From: Sporobacter sp963675425
Lineage (GTDB): Bacteria > Bacillota > Clostridia > Oscillospirales > Oscillospiraceae
Reading direction: 5' to 3'
Length of the DNA stretch: 64,000 bases
NCBI GenBank assembly: GCA_963675425.1
Contig: OY776214.1
Location: 2,604,001-2,668,000 of the forward strand
The position numbers and the translations under genes were made by a program. Shown here piece after piece: positions 17,364 through 25,557 of this stretch. How positions within the stretch are numbered: position 1 is the first letter of the stretch; each line of letters starts with the position of its first letter. The notes beneath the pieces were generated by a model that did no database searches, was not told the DNA's origin, and worked only from the letters and a program-made list of their open reading frames with translations.

Positions 17364-18551
17364 CTACAGCGCCTCTCGGATGACAGCACCGAGCCGGCAC
17401 AGGCCTTCCTCAATACGCTCCTCCGGCATGTTTGAAAAGTTGATGCGCATGGTGTTTTCATGGCCGCCATTTGGGAAAAAGGAACCGCCGGGCACAAACG
17501 CGACATGGCGCTCCAGGCTTTTTTCCAGCAGCCTCCGGGCGTCAAGCGTCTCCGGTAGAACAGCCCAGGTAAACAGCCCGCCCTGCGGCTTGTTGAAGAC
17601 AATGCTTTTAGGGAACTGGTTTTCCATGACGGTAACGGTGACGTCACGGCGGCGTTTATAGACGTCGCGGATAAGCTCTATATGCCGGTCAATATCGTAC
17701 AGCTCAAGATATTTCATCAGCTCACGCTGCGCCAGCGTGTTGCACTGCAGGTCCGCCCCCTGCTTGACGAGCACGTATTTTTTAACGGCCTGCTTTTCCC
17801 CCGCGACCCAGCCGATTCTGTAGCCGGGGCAGAAAATCTTTGAAAAGGTGCCGAAATAAAACACGCGTCCCATCTCATCGAAGGATTTAACACTCGGGAG
17901 GCGTTCCCCCTCAAAGCGCAGCTCACCATACGGGTCATCCTCGAGGACAACGACGTTATACGCATCTGCCAGGCGGCAGAGCTTTTCCCGTCGCTCAGCG
18001 CTCCATGTGCGCCCCGTCGGGTTTTGAAAATCGGGGACGACGTAAATAAGCTTGACGCGCGCCTCCTTTTTGAGGATCTCCTCCAGCTCGTCCATCAGCA
18101 TGCCGCTGTCATCCGTCGGCACTTCGATAAATCGGCAGCCATACGCCCGGAGCGCCGTGATGGCGGCCAGATACGTCGGAGATTCACATAAGACGACGTC
18201 GTCCTCGTCAATAAATACCTTGCCCGACAAATCCAGCGCCTGCTGGGATCCGCTTGTCAAAAGGATATTGTCCCCGTCGAACGACGTGCCGCGCTGTTTG
18301 TTGACTCGGTCGGCGATCCAGGCGCGCAGGGGCGCGAAGCCTTCCGTCGTCGTATACTGCAGCGCCGCCTGACCGTCCTCTTTCAGAACGTGCATGGCCG
18401 CGTCCATAATCTCATCCACCGGAAAAAGCTCCGGCGCCGGCAGCCCGCCGGCAAACGAAATGATCTCCGGCATCTCCGTGATTTTTAAAAGCTCCCGTAT
18501 TTCAGATGCTTTCAGATTCGCCATTCGTCTGGCATATGGATAGTCCATCAT
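17364..18551 (-). CDS. PLP-dependent aminotransferase, class I/II (2-aminoadipate-type)
   Basis: Fold-type I aminotransferase of 395 residues related to LysN/aromatic and MocR-associated aminotransferases. Visible motifs: ISFAGGLPAPELFP near the N-terminus, VPDFQNPTGRTWS, LEDDPYGELRF and the PLP lysine in GTFSKIFCPGYRIGW. It transfers amino groups between an amino acid and a 2-oxo acid; broad specificity for branched, aromatic or 2-aminoadipate substrates is usual. It stands alone with AAGGAGG before its start, so the pathway is not shown by context. Confidence 0.88.
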   Translation of the reverse strand: MMDYPYARRMANLKASEIRELLKITEMPEIISFAGGLPAPELFPVDEIMDAAMHVLKEDGQAALQYTTTEGFAPLRAWIADRVNKQRGTSFDGDNILLTSGSQQALDLSGKVFIDEDDVVLCESPTYLAAITALRAYGCRFIEVPTDDSGMLMDELEEILKKEARVKLIYVVPDFQNPTGRTWSAERREKLCRLADAYNVVVLEDDPYGELRFEGERLPSVKSFDEMGRVFYFGTFSKIFCPGYRIGWVAGEKQAVKKYVLVKQGADLQCNTLAQRELMKYLELYDIDRHIELIRDVYKRRRDVTVTVMENQFPKSIVFNKPQGGLFTWAVLPETLDARRLLEKSLERHVAFVPGGSFFPNGGHENTMRINFSNMPEERIEEGLCRLGAVIREAL

Positions 18552-18601
18552 TCCGTCCTCCTTATGTATGAAGGGATATGAACACCAGCGAAGACACCGG
18601 T

Positions 18602-19372
18602 TCAGTCCCTTTTATCCTTTACACGCTTAATCGTCTCTTTAAGTTTGGTAAACGCATCCTCGTTTCTGACAAATCTCAGCTTTGGGAACGCGCGCATAAG
18701 ACGATGACTTTGAAAATGATTTCGCTGGAGTAAGGCCTGAATATGTTCATTGTAAAAGTCACTATTCTCAAAACGTTCTGCCAGAACCGACCGCAGCTCT
18801 TCCGCACGTCTGGTCTGCTGGGCAACAAAGCCGTTGATGGCGCATTGTATCTCATCAAGCCGGCCGTTGAGTACCAGAATATGACGAACCGTGAATATCG
18901 TATCGAGTGCCAGCACCGCAAAGATGGCAGCCGAAACGCCTATCAGCGCGCCGTCAGGAACGCGGTATGTCAGGCTGCGGACAAACGGGTGGATAAACTC
19001 GATAAGCAGCACACACAGCAGACCGAAAACAAGAGCGCCGGCCAGGCTGACCCGGCCTTTTATATTAAACCGCAGGTTTGAATAATCCCACCATTTGGCA
19101 TGGAATAATTTCTCCATCAGAACGGCTGTAATATACTCCAGAGTGCACGTCAGCACAGCCGCAGCCAGAAACAGCAGTGCAACATTATGAATCCGCCCAT
19201 CAAGCGTAAATAAAACGGCCACAGCGCCAAAGCCATAAATCGGGCACACGGGTCCGTTTAAGAAGCCGCGGTTGACCGGACGCCATTCACGAATGGAAAC
19301 TAAAGCGGATTCGTAAGCCCATCCTACAAAGCTGTAGATCACAAACCATAAAAACCAATAAATATACTCCAT
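18602..19372 (-). CDS. Putative ABC transporter permease-like membrane protein (PF06541-type)
   Basis: Membrane protein of 256 residues with about five hydrophobic helices. Its opening (YWFLWFVIYSFVGWAYES) and the block RGFLNGPVCPIYGFGAV are the landmarks of the family annotated as CmpB-like or type IV putative ABC transporter permease. The C-terminal 60 residues are charged and possibly helical. No ATPase is adjacent, so transport is not demonstrated and the name is conventional. The gap 19373-19530 downstream of its start is AT-rich promoter sequence without features I recognise. Confidence 0.7.
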   Translation of the reverse strand: MEYIYWFLWFVIYSFVGWAYESALVSIREWRPVNRGFLNGPVCPIYGFGAVAVLFTLDGRIHNVALLFLAAAVLTCTLEYITAVLMEKLFHAKWWDYSNLRFNIKGRVSLAGALVFGLLCVLLIEFIHPFVRSLTYRVPDGALIGVSAAIFAVLALDTIFTVRHILVLNGRLDEIQCAINGFVAQQTRRAEELRSVLAERFENSDFYNEHIQALLQRNHFQSHRLMRAFPKLRFVRNEDAFTKLKETIKRVKDKRD

Positions 19373-19584
19373 ATATAACCATCAGGTGCAACGTCAGCTT
19401 AGATTTAACATTCAAGGTTAACTGCCGTTCATACAATCATAAAGTACAGCCGTCTATATTACAATATGCCTTTTACATTTTCTTCGGTCGGTACATGATT
19501 ACAGCCAAATGCAAAGCATTTTACAGCAGTCAAAACCTCCGGCTAAGCCGGAGGCATGAATAGCCCTAGAAGGGCTTGGTACCA

Positions 19585-19656
19585 GCAGTGCCCCTCAAGG
19601 GGCCCGAAAAGTTCGCCGACCGCATTGCTCTTTCGGGCCGCCCCTAAAGGGGCACT
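19585..19656. repeat. Long compound hairpin at the 3' side of tnpA
   Basis: Outer arms CAGTGCCCCT and AGGGGCACTG enclose inner arms around AGGGGCCCGAAA and TTTCGGGCCGCCCCT, giving a bulged stem of more than 20 pairs. It begins just after the tnpA stop on the minus strand. It could insulate the transposon or carry a regulatory RNA. Confidence 0.65.
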
Positions 19657-19665
19657 GTTTTATGC

Positions 19666-20136
19666 CTAAGTATTCTTGCTACCCGTAAACGGGTCAACAT
19701 ATTCTTTCAGACTTATCTGGTCCGCTATCTGATCCTCTTGTAATTGGTTCTGGATGTAGGCCGTTATTGCTTTTTTGTTCCTTCCTACAGTATCTACGTA
19801 ATATCCACGTGCCCAGAAATGCCTATTCCCATATTTATATTTCAAATTTGCATGCCTGTCGAATATCATCAGGCTGCTCTTTCCTTTCAGAAACCCCATT
19901 ATCTGCGACACACTATATTTCGGTGGTATACTTATCAGCATGTGGATGTGGTCGGAGCATGCATTTGCTTCTATTATCCCGACACCCTTCTGCTCACATA
20001 GCTTCCTTAGGATTATTCCGATATCCTGTTTTATTTTCCCGTATATCTCCATCCTTCGGTATTTTGGGGCGAACACAACATGGTATTGACATCTCCACGT
20101 TGTGTGCTCTAAACTACTCACATCTACACTTTTCAT
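19666..20136 (-). CDS. tnpA: IS200/IS605-family transposase TnpA
   Basis: Y1 HUH-type single-strand transposase of 156 residues. The metal-binding HUH motif is H63-I-H65 in SDHIHML, and the catalytic tyrosine is Tyr127 with Gln131 (AYIQNQ), at the same positions as in characterised IS608-type enzymes. All catalytic residues and full length are kept, so the protein may be active. AGGAGG stands before its ATG. Confidence 0.95.
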   Translation of the reverse strand: MKSVDVSSLEHTTWRCQYHVVFAPKYRRMEIYGKIKQDIGIILRKLCEQKGVGIIEANACSDHIHMLISIPPKYSVSQIMGFLKGKSSLMIFDRHANLKYKYGNRHFWARGYYVDTVGRNKKAITAYIQNQLQEDQIADQISLKEYVDPFTGSKNT

Positions 20137-20322
20137 GAATTAACCTCCTGGATTTTTTTAGTACGGTCGGCAAACCTGTACCACTCTAATCCCCGAGGTT
20201 TTTTCTTGTCCACTTTTTTCCTCGCTAAAAGCTTTTTTTGCCCACCGGCAGAGCCGGTGGTTTACTTTGTCACAGACAATAAAACGAAGTCGCAGTAAAA
20301 AACTGCGGCTTCAGGATATTTA

Positions 20323-21216
20323 TTAAAATGTTTGGTTTTTATTGGCTGTTTTACTACGCTTTTTCGGGCTTTTCCTACTGAGCGCCGGCGTGATGGCCCC
20401 CGTCGGGCAGGCCCGCTTGCAGTCACCGCAACGAATACATTCGACGCTGTTAGGCGCATCGTAAACAGGAATGTCAAATTTACAGGCGCGCTGGCAGGCC
20501 TTGCAGTTTGTGCATTTTTTAGCATCCACCGTAAAGCGGTACAACGCAATCTTGTTAAACGGACCGTAGATGGCCCCCAGCGGACAAACATACCGGCAAA
20601 ACGGCCTGTAAAAAAAGACCGACAAAACGATAAATACGATGAGCAGGAGCACCTTCCAGTCAAACAGCCAGCCAAGCGTACCCCGCAGCGACGGGTCGAG
20701 CGCGACAAGCGGGAGCCCGGCCATCAGCGTGCCGGACGGGCAGATATACGCGCAAAACCACGGCTTGCCCTGCCCGACAATGTCGACAACGAGAATTGGC
20801 AGCGCCACGACGAATACGGCCAGTATGACGTACCGCAAGTATTTGAGCCACTTGTCACCCGGAAGCTTTTTGCGTTTCTTGACAAACGGTATTTTATATA
20901 GCAGGTCCTGGACAAGGCCGAACGGGCATAGCCAGCCGCAGACAGCTCGCCCTAAAAGCGCGCCGACCATGACGAGAAAGCCGACGACGTAATAAGAGAA
21001 ATTAAGATTCCGGTTTGTCAGCACCGATTGCAGCGCACCGATGGGACAGGCTCCGAACGCGCCGGGGCAGGAGTAGCAGCTGAGCCCCGGCACGCAGAAT
21101 CTCTTAAGATCGCCCGTATAGATTTTTCCTTTTAAAAACCCGGCGGCATACCCGTTTGTCAGGGCTGTGAAACCAATTTGCACGCCATGCCGCAGGTTGC
21201 CCCATATATTACCCAA
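20323..21216 (-). CDS. Membrane-bound 4Fe-4S binding protein (NapH/CcpA-like)
   Basis: Polytopic membrane protein with about five helices. Cys-rich motifs are CYSCPG..GACPIGAL, CGWLCPFGL, CAYICPSG and CRYVCPLGA, and it ends with two bacterial ferredoxin clusters (CTNCKACQRACKF and CIRCGDCKRACPTGA), then a Lys/Arg-rich tail. It probably carries electrons across or along the membrane. I chose TTG at 21216, which overlaps the stop of the miniprotein gene by 8 bases and has GGAG 10 bases before it; an ATG-type start at 21294 would lie inside the miniprotein gene. Last gene of the trx redox operon. Confidence 0.82.
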   Translation of the reverse strand: MGNIWGNLRHGVQIGFTALTNGYAAGFLKGKIYTGDLKRFCVPGLSCYSCPGAFGACPIGALQSVLTNRNLNFSYYVVGFLVMVGALLGRAVCGWLCPFGLVQDLLYKIPFVKKRKKLPGDKWLKYLRYVILAVFVVALPILVVDIVGQGKPWFCAYICPSGTLMAGLPLVALDPSLRGTLGWLFDWKVLLLIVFIVLSVFFYRPFCRYVCPLGAIYGPFNKIALYRFTVDAKKCTNCKACQRACKFDIPVYDAPNSVECIRCGDCKRACPTGAITPALSRKSPKKRSKTANKNQTF

Positions 21217-21349
21217 GGCCGATACACTCCATGCAAATCCGCACGGCTTTCTGCAGGACGATATCCGGCTCGCCCCGGACAACGCCAAAAGCAATCATCG
21301 CCGCGCCCAGAAGCAAAACGACGAGGGCGGCAGTCGGCCTGCTTTTCAT
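21209..21349 (-). CDS. CD1871A-family CXXC miniprotein
   Basis: Forty-six residues: a single transmembrane helix (about 6-22), the motif RGEPDIVLQKAVRICMECIG, and a C-terminal CMEC, i.e. CXXC. This matches the small proteins named after Clostridioides difficile CD1871A, which are found between TlpA-like and membrane ferredoxin genes, exactly the arrangement here. The ATG at 21349 shares one base with the stop of the TlpA-like gene (TGATG). A role in passing thiol electrons between membrane ferredoxin and the lipoprotein is inferred from context. Confidence 0.8.
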   Translation of the reverse strand: MKSRPTAALVVLLLGAAMIAFGVVRGEPDIVLQKAVRICMECIGLG

Positions 21350-22005
21350 CAGGCTGCCTTTTCCAGCAGCGCGTCGGCGACGCTGGCCCACTCTTCATAA
21401 CTCTTGGCGCCGACATACTGTTCGCCGACCTGATTGCCGTTTTTGTCTACAAATATCGTTGTCGGTACATACATGACCTGTTTGAGAAAGGCGTCAATAA
21501 TATCTGTCGACGGCAGGATGTGCAGATAATCTGCGCCGGTCTGACCTATAATATCATTGGCCGTATTAACAACGTCTTTATAAACGTCTTCACCGTCGGA
21601 TGCATCTGAGACAATGCCAACAATTTGAAAACCTTTATCGGCATAATCCCGGTTCAGCGATCCGAGCTCCGGCATCTCGCTGATGCAAGGGCCGCAGAAG
21701 GTGCCCCACACATTGACCATCGTAAGCTGGTACTCGCTGAATATACTCTGGTCTACCGTATTTCCGTCCAGGTCTGTCGCTGTGAAATCGCTCATGATCC
21801 CGTCGGAAGCCGGTGATTCAGACGGTGACTCCTCCGAAGCCGGTTTACCTGAGGGCGCCGTCGTCGTCGTGTCGGGAGCGGTGACGCTCTCCGACGGCGT
21901 GGACGGCGTACCGGACGAGGACGCGGGGGTCGTACCTGGAAGCGAGCAGCCCGACGCTGCCAAAATCAGCGCCAAAACAAGCGCCCCTGTTATAATTTTC
22001 TTCAT
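21349..22005 (-). CDS. TlpA-family thiol-disulfide lipoprotein
   Basis: Secreted thioredoxin-fold protein, 218 residues. Signal peptide with lipobox AASGC, then a Ser/Thr/Pro-rich linker (about 22-70), then a TlpA/AhpC-TSA domain with active site WGTFCGPC and cis-proline region YVPTTIFVDKNG. It should reduce or exchange disulfides on the outer face of the membrane. It lies between trxB and the CXXC miniprotein in the operon, so it may receive electrons from the cytoplasmic thioredoxin system through the membrane proteins downstream. Confidence 0.9.
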   Translation of the reverse strand: MKKIITGALVLALILAASGCSLPGTTPASSSGTPSTPSESVTAPDTTTTAPSGKPASEESPSESPASDGIMSDFTATDLDGNTVDQSIFSEYQLTMVNVWGTFCGPCISEMPELGSLNRDYADKGFQIVGIVSDASDGEDVYKDVVNTANDIIGQTGADYLHILPSTDIIDAFLKQVMYVPTTIFVDKNGNQVGEQYVGAKSYEEWASVADALLEKAA

Positions 22006-22038
22006 TGCTCATCTCCTTTCCAGGGATTGCGGGTTTAC

Positions 22039-22968
22039 TTATAACTTTCCGTTTTCAGTCAGATATTCTTCGGCAAACATAGACGCCACCGCCCCGTCGG
22101 ACGCAGCCGTAACGATCTGCCGCAGCGGCTTTGTGCGCAGATCCCCGACGGCGAAGACGCCGGGAATACTGGTGCGCGTCGTCTCGTCAGCGACGATATA
22201 GCCGCCAGTATCCATCTCAAGCTGTCCATTAAACAGGCCGGTATTGGGGGTCCGGCCGATGGCGATAAATATACCGTCACAGGCAATCTCCTCCACAGCG
22301 CCGGTTTTAACATTCTCAATAACAGCGCCGGTGACCTTTTTGCCGTGCAGGAAGGATCGGATTTTACAGTCGGGCATAAAGGTCAGGTTCTCCGCCTGCT
22401 GAATCGATTCCAGATAACGTTTAGACGCGCGCAGCGTATCGCGCCGGTGAACAAGGTAGACCTGCGAACAGATCCGCGATAAAAACAGCGCGTCCGTAAC
22501 GGCCGTGTCGCCGCCGCCGTTGACAATAACGGTTTTTCCCTTGAAGCGCATCCCGTCGCACGTGGCGCAGTACGCAACGCCCCGGTTTACAAGCTGCTCT
22601 TCCTCCGGCAGGCCCAGATGCTTGGCCGACGCGCCGGTGGCGATAATGACGGTTCCGGCCTCGTAATCACCGTCGTCGGTACGGATGATTTTCGGGTCCT
22701 TTTCCAGCTCAATGGATAAGACCTCTTTGAATACGCTTACAGCGCCGAATTTCTCAGCGCCCTGCTGCATCTTCTCGCCGAGTTCAAAGCCGTCGACGCC
22801 GCTTTCAAAGCCGGGATAATTCTCCACCCAGCTCGATGTCGCCATCTGTCCGCCCGCGGAGAGCTTTTCAATGAGCAGCGTTTTCAGCCCCGCGCGTGCG
22901 CAGTAGAGGGCCGCTGTATACCCGCCCGGGCCGCCGCCAATAATGATTGTATCAAAATATTCAGGCAT
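22039..22968 (-). CDS. trxB: Thioredoxin-disulfide reductase
   Basis: Flavoenzyme moving electrons from NAD(P)H to thioredoxin. FAD site GGGPGGYTAALYCARAG at the N-terminus, redox-active pair C135-ATC138-DG, second nucleotide site with NGGGDTAVTDAL, and the closing GVFAVGDLR FAD motif. About 309 residues, normal length. ATG at 22968 is preferred over the GTG directly before it because of distance to AAGGCGGG. It lies just after trxA in the same operon. Confidence 0.95.
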   Translation of the reverse strand: MPEYFDTIIIGGGPGGYTAALYCARAGLKTLLIEKLSAGGQMATSSWVENYPGFESGVDGFELGEKMQQGAEKFGAVSVFKEVLSIELEKDPKIIRTDDGDYEAGTVIIATGASAKHLGLPEEEQLVNRGVAYCATCDGMRFKGKTVIVNGGGDTAVTDALFLSRICSQVYLVHRRDTLRASKRYLESIQQAENLTFMPDCKIRSFLHGKKVTGAVIENVKTGAVEEIACDGIFIAIGRTPNTGLFNGQLEMDTGGYIVADETTRTSIPGVFAVGDLRTKPLRQIVTAASDGAVASMFAEEYLTENGKL

Positions 22969-22980
22969 CACAAACCCGCC

Positions 22981-23316
22981 TTATGCTTTTTGGACGCCCT
23001 GCTCGGCCAGCCACTTATCAATTTCAGCGCGTGAACCAGGGTTGACAAGCTTATCGCCGGCTTTTCCGTTTTGAAACAGAATGAGCGTCGGAATAATCAT
23101 GACCTCAAAGCGGTCCTCCAGTGGTTCCTGTTCATCGACGTTGACCTGTCCGACAACCAGCTCGTCCGGCGTGTAGCTCTCGGCCAGCGCGTCGACGACG
23201 GGCGCGAGGCGGCGGCAGTAGCCGCACCAAGGAGCCGTGAATTTTATGAGCACCGGCTTATCGGCGCTTTCCACCAATGTTTCGAAATTATCGGTTGTGA
23301 TATTTACGAGTGACAT
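22981..23316 (-). CDS. trxA: Thioredoxin
   Basis: Cytoplasmic dithiol protein of 111 residues, first gene of the redox operon. The active site is WCGYC (Cys31, Cys34) rather than the usual WCGPC; the Pro-to-Tyr change normally raises the redox potential and is found in some clostridial thioredoxins. The cis-Pro (IIPTLILFQNGK) and other family positions are kept. AGGTACTGTT region and the minus-strand TATAAT at 23353-23358 lie upstream. Confidence 0.92.
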   Translation of the reverse strand: MSLVNITTDNFETLVESADKPVLIKFTAPWCGYCRRLAPVVDALAESYTPDELVVGQVNVDEQEPLEDRFEVMIIPTLILFQNGKAGDKLVNPGSRAEIDKWLAEQGVQKA

Positions 23317-23431
23317 AACAGTACCTCCGTTTAATCTTTCTGTATACGCTTTTATTATAACCGCTTGTTCGTTTACTTTAAAGTGATATCGTCACAGTCT
23401 TTAGTTTTTTTTGATTTATTATAAAAATAAC

Positions 23432-23460
23432 TTCAATAAAAAAAAGATATGTGCTATATT
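23432..23460 (+). promoter_or_regulatory. Promoter of smsCB
   Basis: TTCAAT (23432-23437), 17 bases, TATATT (23455-23460). The whole divergent gap 23317-23551 is very AT-rich; a TATAAT on the minus strand (complement of 23353-23358) probably serves trxA. Confidence 0.55.
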
Positions 23461-23551
23461 AATATAACAGAATAACAGCCGTTTTGAGTGTTTCCGGCCC
23501 CTTTTGTTAAGTCGCGGGGCCACAGGCGGCTGTTACGATTGGAGGTACATT

Positions 23552-24307
23552 ATGCTGCAGCTTAAAGGCGTCGGCGTTACGGCCCAGGCCGAGAACGGGC
23601 CGGTTGAAATACTCAAAAAAATCGACCTGACGCTGGACAACAAGAAAATCTATGTGATGACCGGGCCGAACGGCGGCGGTAAGTCGTCGCTGGCCAAGGC
23701 AATCATGGGAATATATCAGGTGACGGACGGCAGCATCACGCTCGACGGCACGGACATAACAAACCTGCCGATTACCGAGCGCGCGCGGCTGGGCATCGGT
23801 TATGCGTTCCAGCAGCCGGCTCGTTTCAAGGGCCTGAAGGTCGGCGAGTTCTTAAAGCTGGCCGCCGGTGAAAACAGCACTGTGGATTACTGCTCGCTGC
23901 TGTACGAGGTCGGCCTGTGCGCACAGGATTATATTAACCGTGAGATCAACGCCAGCTTTTCGGGCGGCGAGCTCAAGCGCATTGAAATTGCCAGCATTCT
24001 CGCCAGAGACCTGAAGGTCGCGCTGTTTGACGAGCCCGAGGCCGGCATTGACCTGTGGAGCTTTCAGCGCCTGACGGAAACGTTCCGGACACTTAACGAC
24101 AAAACGGACGCCACAATCATTATTATCTCGCATCAGGAGCGTATCCTTCGTCTGGCCGACGAGGTCATTCTCGTGTCCGACGGCATCATCAGCGAGATCA
24201 CCTCCCAGGATAAATTCCTGGACAACATTTTAACATCAGACGACGCCTGCCGCTGCCGGATAGGCTGCATTAAGGAGGAGCCGATCGATGCTGACTGCAA
24301 CCGATAA
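23552..24307 (+). CDS. smsC: SufC-like ATPase of minimal Fe-S assembly system
   Basis: Soluble ABC-type ATPase of the SufC class, 251 residues: Walker A GPNGGGKSS (38-46), signature SFSGGELKRIE, Walker B VALFDEPEAGIDLWS with the SufC-typical residues after it. It powers Fe-S cluster building with the SufB/D-like protein encoded next, overlapping by 20 bases. ATG 23552 has GGAGGTACATT before it; the longer frame from 23504 has no ribosome site. No SufS, SufU or SufD genes are near, fitting the two-gene SmsCB system rather than full SUF. Confidence 0.9.
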   Translation: MLQLKGVGVTAQAENGPVEILKKIDLTLDNKKIYVMTGPNGGGKSSLAKAIMGIYQVTDGSITLDGTDITNLPITERARLGIGYAFQQPARFKGLKVGEFLKLAAGENSTVDYCSLLYEVGLCAQDYINREINASFSGGELKRIEIASILARDLKVALFDEPEAGIDLWSFQRLTETFRTLNDKTDATIIIISHQERILRLADEVILVSDGIISEITSQDKFLDNILTSDDACRCRIGCIKEEPIDADCNR

Positions 24308-25205
24308 GAAAATACTGGAAGAAGTAGCCGACCTGCATGAAATTCCGCAGGGCGCTTACAATATTCGTAAAAACGGCGAGGGTGAAGGCCGTCGGACGAC
24401 CGCGAACATCGATATCGTCACGAAAACCGACAAGCCGGGTATCGACGTCATCATTAAACCGGGCACCAAAAATGAAAGCGTGCATATTCCGGTCATCTTA
24501 TCCGAAAGCATGGACGACCTCGTTTACAATACGTTCGAGGTCGGCGAAGACTCGGACGTCGTGATTGTGGCCGGCTGCGGCATTCACAACACGAGCGGTA
24601 AGAAAGCCGAGCACGACGGCGTGCACGAGTTTTTCGTCCGCCGCGGCGCCCGGATGAAATATATTGAAAAGCATTACGGCGAGGGTGACGCCAAAAGCGA
24701 GCGTGTTTTAAACCCAACAACGATTATCACCGTTGAGGAAGGCGGCGTGGCCGAGCTGGAAATGGCGCAGATCCGAGGCGTTGACTCCACGAAGCGAGAC
24801 ACGCTTGTTAAGCTCCACCGGCGCGCCAAGCTCATCGTTACCGAACGTCTTTTAACGTACGAGGAGCAATTTGCCGAATCCAACATTACCGTCGAGCTTT
24901 TAGAAGAGGACGCGTCGGCGCAGGTTATATCCCGGTCGGTGGCGCAAAACACGTCCCGTCAGGTCTTCCACCTTGTTCTGCGCGGCTATGACAAATGCCG
25001 CGGGCACATCCAGTGCGACAGCATTATCATGGACGACGCGCAGGTATCCTCCATCCCGGAGATCACCGCGCTGCACTCCGACGCCAACCTTATCCACGAA
25101 GCGGCTATCGGCAAGATTGCTTCGGAACAGCTCACAAAGCTCATGTGCCTGGGGCTCACCGAGCAGGAGGCCGAAGAAACAATCCTCAAGGGATTTTTAG
25201 CTTAA
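24288..25205 (+). CDS. smsB: SufB/SufD-like scaffold of minimal Fe-S assembly system
   Basis: Fe-S cluster scaffold related to SufB and SufD but only 305 residues, the size of SmsB. Conserved blocks include GCGIHNTSGKKAEHDGVHEF, the beta-helix repeats in the middle and CRGHIQCDSIIMDDAQVSSIPE..HEAAIGKI at the C-terminus, the region that binds SufC-type ATPases. Cysteines in CGIHN and CRGHIQC are candidate cluster ligands. Co-translated with smsC; AAGGAGGAG precedes its ATG. This is probably the housekeeping Fe-S machinery of the cell, since many Fe-S enzymes are encoded nearby. Confidence 0.9.
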   Translation: MLTATDKKILEEVADLHEIPQGAYNIRKNGEGEGRRTTANIDIVTKTDKPGIDVIIKPGTKNESVHIPVILSESMDDLVYNTFEVGEDSDVVIVAGCGIHNTSGKKAEHDGVHEFFVRRGARMKYIEKHYGEGDAKSERVLNPTTIITVEEGGVAELEMAQIRGVDSTKRDTLVKLHRRAKLIVTERLLTYEEQFAESNITVELLEEDASAQVISRSVAQNTSRQVFHLVLRGYDKCRGHIQCDSIIMDDAQVSSIPEITALHSDANLIHEAAIGKIASEQLTKLMCLGLTEQEAEETILKGFLA

Positions 25206-25252
25206 ATTCAGACATAAATTCGAAGTCCAACATATTTAAGGAGGCAGTAATT

Positions 25253-25414
25253 ATGAAAAAATACGTTTGCTCCGTCTGTGGTTATGTATATGACCCGGCT
25301 GCCGGTGATCCCGACAGCGGTATTGCTCCCGGAACCGCCTTTGAAGACCTGCCCGATGGTTGGGTTTGCCCTGTCTGCGGCGCGTCCAAAGATCAGTTTG
25401 ACCTGGAGGATTAA
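25253..25414 (+). CDS. Rubredoxin
   Basis: Fifty-three-residue electron carrier with a single Fe bound by four cysteines, C6-SV-C9 and C39-PV-C42, and the typical aromatic core (YVYDPAAGD, FEDLPDGWVCP). AAGGAGGCAGTAATT precedes the ATG. It is probably co-transcribed with smsCB, 47 bases upstream, and is followed by a terminator. In anaerobes it commonly feeds peroxide or superoxide reductases, none of which is adjacent. Confidence 0.96.
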   Translation: MKKYVCSVCGYVYDPAAGDPDSGIAPGTAFEDLPDGWVCPVCGASKDQFDLED

Positions 25415-25440
25415 TTCTTCCCGTTAAAAAGCACCCTAAA

Positions 25441-25482
25441 GGGCTGTAGCAAAACGAAAATTGCTACAGCCCCTTCTTTTTT
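25441..25482 (+). terminator. Intrinsic terminator after rubredoxin
   Basis: Twelve-bp stem GGGCTGTAGCAA/TTGCTACAGCCC (25441-25452, 25461-25472) followed by CTTCTTTTTTT. Confidence 0.9.
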
Positions 25483-25557
25483 TATCCGCCGTATTGAGGC
25501 TTTCATGCATGAACCAACAGCTGCGGCCAATAATAAAAACGGAGGGGGTGATAAGCT

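Larger units (their letters stand above)
19531..20262. mobile_element. IS200/IS605-family insertion sequence (tnpA only)
   Basis: Short element containing one tnpA gene flanked by subterminal hairpins: CCTCCGGC/GCCGGAGG at 19536-19554 and CCACCGGC/GCCGGTGG at 20242-20260. Elements of this family lack terminal inverted repeats and target duplications; their single-stranded ends fold into such hairpins. Exact limits cannot be set without an empty site. There is no tnpB. It sits between a membrane-protein gene and the redox operon and interrupts no coding region. Confidence 0.8.

Noticed and set aside
19536..20260. Possible CRISPR-like repeat series from several hairpins
   Set aside because: Hairpins are few, differ in sequence and flank a transposase; no regular repeat-spacer pattern exists here or elsewhere in the window.
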